A DNA stretch of 11,098 nucleotides from an uncultured Haemophilus sp. (GTDB lineage: Bacteria > Pseudomonadota > Gammaproteobacteria > Enterobacterales > Pasteurellaceae), in assembly GCF_937976265.1 (NCBI RefSeq), contig NZ_CALJRX010000070.1:1-11098 (forward strand), given 5' to 3'. Shown piece by piece: positions 7,128 to 11,098 of this stretch (position 1 is the stretch's first letter; each line of letters starts with the position of its first letter). The notes below the pieces were generated by a model. The model saw only the letters and a program-made list of their open reading frames with translations, was not told where the DNA came from and made no database searches. The position numbers and the translations under genes were made by a program.

Positions 7128-7763
7128 TCATTGTAAATGAGCCACATTGTTAAGCTGCTCAATATGAAAACCGCTTTCACTATTGTATTTCACAATACTG
7201 ATTGAAGTATTCAACAATGACTCAGATTTACCCTCATCACGATGGTTTTCCCAAGTCGCTCCACCTAATAAGGACAATAAAAGCCGCAAGGTGTGGCCAT
7301 GCGATACCACTAAAATATTAGCGCCCGATTGATGTACCTTAATGATATCGTAAAGGGCAGCCATGGCACGTACTGCTAATTGTTCAAATGTTTCGCCACC
7401 ATTGCTTAATGCTTTATAAGCTGCGGGGTCATTGGTCATTTGTTTGAATTCGATTAGCTTACGCAGGTCAGCGATCTGCATACCTTCCCAACTTCCAAAT
7501 GATTGCTCATTTAGTCCACAGTGCTGAAAAAGAGGAATAGGACGCTGACCGATAATATGGCCAGCCGTATCAATGGCGCGTTGTAAAATACTGGAATAAG
7601 CAGCGGTAAATTCTACTTGTTGTAGCGCCGCCCCGGTTTTCTGAGCTCCTGTAATTCCTTGTTCGGTCAGTGGTGAATTGCCTGATCCCTGCAAAAGCCC
7701 CTGTTCGTTCCATTGGGTACGGCCATGGCGAATAAAATAAAATGTGAGCTGTTTTGACATCAT
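7128..7763 (-). CDS. Histidine phosphatase family protein (GpmB/CobC-like)
   Basis: A 210-211 residue member of the branch-1 histidine phosphatase superfamily. The RHG motif FIRHGRTQWN places the phospho-accepting H13 next to R12. R62 in the SSILQRAIDTA segment, E86 in NEQSFGSWEGM and H155 in VVSHGHTLR complete the active site, so the enzyme should be active. The substrate cannot be read from sequence: cofactor-independent mutase-like phosphatases, CobC and sugar-phosphate phosphatases all share these motifs. Two adjacent ATG codons are possible starts. AAGGA lies only three bases before the first, so the second (7760) may be the true one. A good promoter (TTGCAT-N18-TATACT) lies upstream, abutting a Neisseria-type uptake repeat. 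The gene contains neither a Haemophilus nor a Neisseria uptake core, so its origin is unclear; it lies at the border of the two regions. Confidence 0.9.
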   Translation of the reverse strand: MMSKQLTFYFIRHGRTQWNEQGLLQGSGNSPLTEQGITGAQKTGAALQQVEFTAAYSSILQRAIDTAGHIIGQRPIPLFQHCGLNEQSFGSWEGMQIADLRKLIEFKQMTNDPAAYKALSNGGETFEQLAVRAMAALYDIIKVHQSGANILVVSHGHTLRLLLSLLGGATWENHRDEGKSESLLNTSISIVKYNSESGFHIEQLNNVAHLQ

Positions 7764-7782
7764 AGTTCCTTGGAGAACGGGA

Positions 7783-7812
7783 AGTATAGGGTATAACTAA
7801 CTTATGATGCAA
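7783..7812 (-). promoter_or_regulatory. Sigma70 promoter of the histidine phosphatase gene
   Basis: On the - strand TTGCAT (7812-7807), an 18-base spacer and TATACT (7788-7783). The leader to the start codon is about 15-20 bases. The -35 shares two bases with the foot of the Neisseria-type hairpin at 7811-7847. Confidence 0.65.
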
Positions 7813-7847
7813 AGGCCGTCTGAAACGTCAATTTCAGACGGCCTTTT
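7811..7847. terminator. Hairpin of two inverted Neisseria DNA uptake sequences
   Basis: A perfect 15-bp stem (7811-7825 with 7832-7846) and a 6-base loop. Each arm carries AGGCCGTCTGAA, the AG-DUS dialect of the neisserial 12-base uptake sequence (core GCCGTCTGAA at 7815-7824, and on the - strand 7842-7833). A/T runs on both outer sides make it a bidirectional terminator. It ends the decayed gene at 7851-8350 and separates it from the phosphatase promoter. Inverted DUS pairs acting as terminators are common in Neisseria and not expected in Haemophilus. Confidence 0.9.
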
Positions 7848-7850
7848 ACT

Positions 7851-8350
7851 TTAACGTGTGCCGTTTAGATATGGTCGTGCCTGGAGGATAACAAGCTTAC
7901 CATTGTCAAATGCCCATTCGATGTCCTGCTCACCATTAGCAAATAGCTGTTTGATTTGTTGGCCGGTTTGGTCAAGGCGACGTATTTGTTCTTGATTCAT
8001 CACATTCCCACTTGTTACAGGTAGCCAGATAGTTCTCATGCGGTAGAAATTTAGGAGCATTGATGTAGTCGGTACGGTTATCGTCTTTATGATTGATGAG
8101 AAAGAAGATATGAGGAATTTCATATTCACTACCTTACTCATAAATATGCGAAATTAAGTCAAAATCAGCTTGGCTTTTGATTGCAGATAACGCAGGAATT
8201 TGTGTTTTAACTGGGGTTATTGTAGTTTGAGCTTTCAGACTCGTAATAAGAAGGTTTACGCACCGTTAGTGCAGCCGTATCGGCTGTCTCAGCTTCAGGA
8301 CGGCAGGCTGACAGTAAAGGTAATATTGGGAGACAAAAAGCAGGCTTCAT
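7851..8350 (-). pseudogene. Decayed lipoprotein with PEP/pyruvate-binding (PPDK N-type) C-terminus
   Basis: An ATG at 8350 opens a signal peptide with lipobox LLSAC (C16). The frame ends at 8207, but one extra A in the tract at 8233-8235 explains this. The shifted frame continues as PVKTQIPALSAIKSQADFD, reaches an in-frame TAA at the codon after SHIYE (about 8139), and goes on as GSEYEIPHIFFLINH to LPHENYLATCNKW. Near 8005 another frame takes over with EQIRRLDQTGQQIKQLF, QDIEWAFDNGKLVILQARP and a stop at 7851. QDIEWA..GKL.ILQARP is the end of the PEP synthase/PPDK nucleotide-binding domain. Order and strand suggest one original gene of N-terminal lipoprotein plus PPDK domain that lost most of its middle. 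At least three lesions make it non-functional. A 96-codon open frame over 7851-8141 is a chance join across these frames and not a gene. Confidence 0.7.
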
Positions 8351-8420
8351 GATGTTGTAGGTTATCTAAATCAGATGAAAGCAATATACCTATGGTGAAA
8401 ATCTAAATCAACCTATCCAT

Positions 8421-8453
8421 GGCTGTCTGAAACGTGATTTCAGACGGCCTTTT
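8421..8453 (+). terminator. Orphan Neisseria uptake-sequence hairpin
   Basis: GGCTGTCTGAAA (8421-8432) pairs with TTTCAGACGGCC (8438-8449) through 12 bp including one G-T pair, with loop CGTGA. The right arm read on the - strand is a perfect AGGCCGTCTGAA; the left arm has one change (C to T). A short T-run (8450-8453) follows only on the + strand, yet no + strand gene ends here. It may be left over from a lost gene. Confidence 0.75.
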
Positions 8454-8675
8454 AAATTGCCAACACTCCTAAAATATTTATAGACCTGAATACTTTAAAA
8501 CAAGTTATTGAAATTCAGAAGAAGTGAGAAGAAATGAAAAAACGATGAACGATGAGTAGGATAAGGTAAAGTAGAGTTTCCAATATTTCTTAAATATTAC
8601 CATTCAGACTACATTTTCCCCGTTAATCACTATCTATTTACGATAGGCATCATCTCAGTTAAGATGTCTGAATAT

Positions 8676-8684
8676 TGTTATAAT
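8676..8684 (+). promoter_or_regulatory. Extended -10 promoter of the lipoprotein-lipase operon
   Basis: TGTTATAAT contains a consensus TATAAT (8679-8684) with the extended TGn motif, which relieves the need for a -35. TCAGTT at 8655-8660 (18-base spacing) is a poor -35. It is the only strong promoter match I found upstream of the operon. Confidence 0.6.
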
Positions 8685-8823
8685 ATACCTCAATAACCAC
8701 TATTTAGAGTAATGTAGTAGATACGTTGGAGCATCAGACAATCAACGAACATGAATGTATCCTGATCAAGTTATCTTAAATTAATATTTAATTTGCTCAT
8801 GATATTGAATAAGGACTTTACTG

Positions 8824-9492
8824 ATGAAACCTTTTATCCTGCTGTTATCTGCAGCTTTATTGACAACTTTTAGCCTAAATGCTTGTACGGAGAGAAATAA
8901 TATGAGTGTCCAAGAACAAACAGAAGCACGTTTCAAATTGAACCCCGATCCGAAACAGCCATACAGGATCAAGGTTAAGATTAATAATGCACCGGGGCCG
9001 ATGAAACCTATAAATGATATGTATATTGGTTATGCAGCAAGAAACTGTTCTTATACCATTAGTCGGTTGGCAGGTGCGACGGCATCTCCTGAAAAAAATG
9101 TTCCAATCAAAATGAATTTGGTCGGACATGACGAATACGAAGCACTCTTCTATGCTGATGCTGTACTGGATGAAGATTATTTCGGAGAAGGTGTCTGCCA
9201 ATGGAAGCCTGAAAATTTTGGGGCTTCATTTAAGGCAACAGGTAAAAAGGAAGAAACTGAATTCAATATCAGCGATGTAATGGAAAATCTTGAAAAAGAA
9301 AAAACACTGACCAAATATTATTGGAAGCGAGGGTATCCGTATTATAAAAATAAAGATGGTTTACCATATGGAAGCGAAGATTCTCCTGATGTGGATTTTG
9401 GTGAAAAAAGCCTGTCTGCCTATGGGGCGGGACCTCATAATGACAATGATTTTTTTAGTATCACCGTTACTCTAGAGGAAGTTAAACCATGA
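8824..9492 (+). CDS. Lipoprotein, probable periplasmic immunity protein to the downstream lipase
   Basis: A 222-residue lipoprotein. Residues 1-20 are a lipoprotein signal peptide with lipobox LNAC (C21). Thr at +2 is not an inner-membrane retention signal, so the outer membrane is expected. The mature part is hydrophilic, with two further cysteines in RNCSYTISRL and GVCQWKP that could form a disulphide, an acidic region EDYFGEGVCQW, and a C-terminal beta-rich stretch. I recognise no enzymatic motif. AAGGA lies seven bases before the ATG. The gene overlaps the lipase gene by ATGA, so the two are translationally coupled, with the lipoprotein first. In Xanthomonas-type systems, immunity proteins of T4SS effectors are exported or lipoprotein products of the gene beside the effector, which is the basis for the call. 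Immunity function is inferred from context, not from an identified domain. Confidence 0.8.
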   Translation: MKPFILLLSAALLTTFSLNACTERNNMSVQEQTEARFKLNPDPKQPYRIKVKINNAPGPMKPINDMYIGYAARNCSYTISRLAGATASPEKNVPIKMNLVGHDEYEALFYADAVLDEDYFGEGVCQWKPENFGASFKATGKKEETEFNISDVMENLEKEKTLTKYYWKRGYPYYKNKDGLPYGSEDSPDVDFGEKSLSAYGAGPHNDNDFFSITVTLEEVKP

Positions 9493-10799
9493 CCCGACTA
9501 AGTAAACAACAGTATGCAGACCTTGCTCAAGATTCCTATGAAAACCGTGTGGTTACACCCGCTAATAAAACCTTACTTATTGGTGGAAATCATTATAGAG
9601 TCCTAGCTGTCCATAAAAACCCGACCACAGACTACCAAGGTGTGGTTTATCAAGATGTCCGTACCAATGAGATTGTTGTCGCACATAGGGGGACGTCATC
9701 CCTGATGGATGCCAAAGTTGATCTGAAAATGGTTATCCATAAGGCCAATATCCAGGCAGAAGATGCAGCAAAACTAACTATGCTGGCATTAAAAGAAGCA
9801 GATAAATTTCACAATAAACATCCTGAACAAAGTCAACCTCGTATAACACAAGTTGGTCATTCCTTAGGAGGGACGTTAGCTCAAATTCAATCTTATCGTT
9901 TCAAGCAGGAGGGCGTTACCTTTAACGCCTATGGTGCAGCAGCTTTAAATAGCATTCCCAAAGGGGGGGATAAAGTAATCAATTATGCCTTGGCCTCAGA
10001 TGTCGTATCTGCCGCAGGTCCACATTACGGCAAAATGGTCATTCTAGCTCAGAATCACGAACTGATGGGTATGTGGGCCGCTGGCTACAATACAAGTATC
10101 AATACATTTGCATCACAAGCTACTCCAGCAGCACTTATTAATTGGTGGTCTCATTCTATCAGCAATTTTACAGGTTCTAAGTCTATACTTTCGGAGCGTA
10201 ATTATAGACCAGCTTTAGAGTTGGCTGAACGCAATAAGAAAATGATTGATGATTATCGTGGCGATGTCAGCTTTATTCGAAGCGGTATTCATAAAACTAA
10301 CAAAAGTCTGAATGAATCACAAGAAATGTACTGGAAAATCCGGAAAAACATTGACAGAGATCCGAACCTGATGTCTTGGAATGATAAGGAAGAGCAGTAC
10401 AATTTTATGCAGACAGTTGCTTCATTTAACCCACAATCTCTTCCACCTGAGGCACAAAAACTTTTTGATTCTGTCAAAGGGCATATGACCGCTTACCATG
10501 AGAAAAACGGTTTGCCTATTGATAAAGAAAAATTCCAAAATTCCGTAATGGCTCTTACTGCTTTAGGGACATCACAAGGAATGACTAATGCCACTCTGTT
10601 CAGTGTGCAAAGAGGTCAATATCTAATTGGTGAACTCAACCCCCATCTGAATCGTGTTGGAATGCATATAAATGAATCTGCCTCTATACCAGCAGTAGAA
10701 AGTTTGAATCAAATTCAACAAGCTACACGGCAATTTGAATATGATGAACAACAAAGACAGATAGCGCAAACCCAGACACGAGGTATGAGCTTGTCGTAA
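9489..10799 (+). CDS. Class-3-type lipase with C-terminal XVIPCD-like domain, probable T4SS antibacterial effector
   Basis: A 436-residue protein without signal peptide. Residues 1-230 are an alpha/beta-hydrolase of the lipase class 3 type. VVAHRGTSS (about 63-71) is the oxyanion-hole strand, VGHSLGGTLAQ has the GxSxG nucleophile S125, LASDVVS gives D171 and QNHELMG gives H190. A helical, charged linker covers 231-315. From about 318 to the end the sequence resembles the XVIPCD of Xanthomonas T4SS effectors: a GLP segment, an N-x-x-x-A-L helix, SQGM followed by LFSVQRGQYL, PHLNRVGMHI, A/P-A-VESLNQ, and a Gln-rich tail. XVIPCDs bind the VirD4 coupling protein and direct toxins into rival bacteria. 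The enzyme likely attacks membrane phospholipids in the target periplasm, consistent with a lipoprotein antidote encoded just upstream. A G7 tract lies inside the lipase domain. Phospholipase versus neutral-lipid specificity cannot be read. Confidence 0.85.
   Translation: MTRLSKQQYADLAQDSYENRVVTPANKTLLIGGNHYRVLAVHKNPTTDYQGVVYQDVRTNEIVVAHRGTSSLMDAKVDLKMVIHKANIQAEDAAKLTMLALKEADKFHNKHPEQSQPRITQVGHSLGGTLAQIQSYRFKQEGVTFNAYGAAALNSIPKGGDKVINYALASDVVSAAGPHYGKMVILAQNHELMGMWAAGYNTSINTFASQATPAALINWWSHSISNFTGSKSILSERNYRPALELAERNKKMIDDYRGDVSFIRSGIHKTNKSLNESQEMYWKIRKNIDRDPNLMSWNDKEEQYNFMQTVASFNPQSLPPEAQKLFDSVKGHMTAYHEKNGLPIDKEKFQNSVMALTALGTSQGMTNATLFSVQRGQYLIGELNPHLNRVGMHINESASIPAVESLNQIQQATRQFEYDEQQRQIAQTQTRGMSLS
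9963..9969 (+). repeat. Poly-G tract of seven inside the lipase gene
   Basis: Seven consecutive G within codons for K-G-G-D (residues 158-161), between the nucleophile S125 and D171. A one-base slip would shift the frame and remove the catalytic Asp, His and the C-terminal secretion domain. Homopolymeric G tracts drive phase variation in Neisseria, although usually when somewhat longer. Confidence 0.6.
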
Positions 10800-10836
10800 A
10801 AGAAATGGAATGTGTCTTGAGGTTTCCTGAAGCATA

Positions 10837-10890
10837 TTCTAATAGGAAAAAGGTCGTCTAAAATCTTAGATGACCTTTTTCCTATTAGAA
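10837..10890. terminator. Strong 25-bp hairpin after the lipase gene with degenerate uptake sequence
   Basis: The arms 10837-10861 and 10866-10890 are complementary over 25 bp, with one G-T pair and a 4-base loop AATC. The stem contains AGGTCGTCTAAA (10851-10862), one base from the mucosa/sicca-type neisserial uptake sequence AGGTCGTCTGAA. T5 at 10876-10880 lies within the right arm. It starts 37 bases after the lipase stop and is likely the operon terminator. Confidence 0.8.
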
Positions 10891-10911
10891 CTTATGCAGT
10901 AAGCAACTTTC

Positions 10912-11022
10912 TTATGCAACACTATTTATGCAATAGAACCATTTAATCGCACCGCCTGAAACGACGGTTTTATTATTGGTATCCCATATACCGTATTTTG
11001 AAGGAAAATTGATGTTGATGAT
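10912..11022 (-). pseudogene. C-terminal fragment of an unidentified protein
   Basis: A - strand frame of 36 codons ending in TAA at 10912 reads INFPSKYGIWDTNNK, then a Val/Gly-rich turn, IKWFYCINSVA and stop. Its composition (aromatic, N/G turns) looks like a real protein end, not random sequence, but it has no start codon and I do not recognise the family. It meets the transposase fragment at about 11023-11027, where the reading frame changes. It may be a gene interrupted or joined by the insertion element. Confidence 0.35.
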
Positions 11023-11024
11023 AC

Positions 11025-11081
11025 TCAGTCGATGTGTTTGGTGATCATGGCTTGTGCGGTTTGCTGGAAGAAGGTGCTCAT
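11025..11081 (-). mobile_element. 5' fragment of an IS1106/IS5-type transposase gene
   Basis: On the - strand ATG at 11081 is preceded by an AGGGGA ribosome site and followed by codons for MSTFFQQTAQAMITKHID, then TGA. I recognise this as the start of the IS5-family transposase common in Neisseria (IS1106 group), which continues RFPLLKLDQ. Here the expected CGN after HID is TGA, and similarity ends there, so only 18 codons survive. The upstream side of the element runs off the window, so its terminal repeat cannot be seen. It supports a neisserial source for this end. Confidence 0.6.
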
Positions 11082-11098
11082 GGAAAATCCCCTAAATG

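Larger units (their letters stand above)
8351..8823. other. Intergenic region upstream of the effector-immunity operon
   Basis: A 473-base stretch without a gene. It holds an orphan Neisseria-type uptake hairpin (8421-8453), a small AT-only inverted repeat (AATATTT at 8582-8588, AAATATT at 8592-8598) and an extended -10 promoter (8676-8684). From the probable start site near 8691 a leader of about 130 bases runs to the lipoprotein gene. I found no tRNA, no conserved riboswitch element and no credible small reading frame. The low G+C resembles neisserial or pasteurellacean intergenic DNA equally. Confidence 0.6.

Noticed and set aside
7851..8141. A 96-codon open frame on the - strand
   Set aside because: Its first half is an out-of-frame reading of the lipoprotein remnant and only its last ~50 codons (PPDK end) are in a real frame. 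It is a chance chimera within a decayed gene.
8454..8675. Short start-stop frames such as the one at the AAATGAAAAAACG motif
   Set aside because: Only a few codons long and without coding character.
10891..10932. CTTATGCA/TTTATGCA words repeated three times
   Set aside because: Irregular spacing and only about 8 bases shared; too short to call a repeat array or CRISPR.
11054..11062. TTGTGCGGT resembling a Haemophilus uptake signal
   Set aside because: The first bases do not match and the sequence is explained by transposase codons for the QTAQ region.

Overview
The window looks like the chromosome of a Haemophilus-type Pasteurellaceae. Eight perfect copies of the 9-base Haemophilus uptake signal core AAGTGCGGT (either strand) lie between positions 2021 and 6594. 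The tmRNA tag reads ANDEQYALAA, and the gene content (letB/pqiB-like MCE gene, kdsC-kdsD, rnpB, dinB, ssrA, mdaB) is ordinary gammaproteobacterial core. I cannot fix the species; H. parainfluenzae, H. haemolyticus and H. influenzae would all fit.

Layout of the core part (1 to about 7106): the 3' part of a multi-MCE lipid-transport gene (+) converges on the kdsC-kdsD pair (-). These meet at a bidirectional terminator built from two inverted uptake signals. Then come rnpB (+) with a clear sigma70 promoter, and dinB (-), separated by a second, larger uptake-signal hairpin. The dinB promoter carries a perfect LexA box (CTGT-N8-ACAG), so dinB should be under SOS control. A small exported protein of unknown function (-), ssrA (+) and the quinone reductase gene mdaB (+) with its own terminator follow. 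A perfect palindrome lies just upstream of mdaB.

The right part (about 7107 to 11098) looks foreign. It contains no Haemophilus uptake signal. Instead it holds hairpins made of the Neisseria uptake sequence AGGCCGTCTGAA (7811-7847 and 8421-8453), a degenerate relative of it in the hairpin at 10837-10890, and the first 18 codons of what I recognise as a Neisseria IS1106/IS5-type transposase at the right edge. Between these lie a histidine-phosphatase gene, a heavily decayed lipoprotein/PEP-binding gene, and an intact two-gene operon.

The intact operon is the most interesting item. It encodes an outer-membrane-type lipoprotein (8824-9492) overlapping by ATGA a cytosolic class-3-type lipase (9489-10799). 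The lipase has a Ser125/Asp171/His190 catalytic triad, and its C-terminal ~110 residues look like an XVIPCD, the signal that addresses toxins to the bacteria-killing type IV secretion system of Xanthomonas and relatives. I read the pair as an antibacterial lipase effector with its periplasmic immunity lipoprotein, probably acquired from an oral or nasopharyngeal Neisseria by natural transformation. No secretion-system genes are visible here, so whether the effector can be secreted in this host is open.
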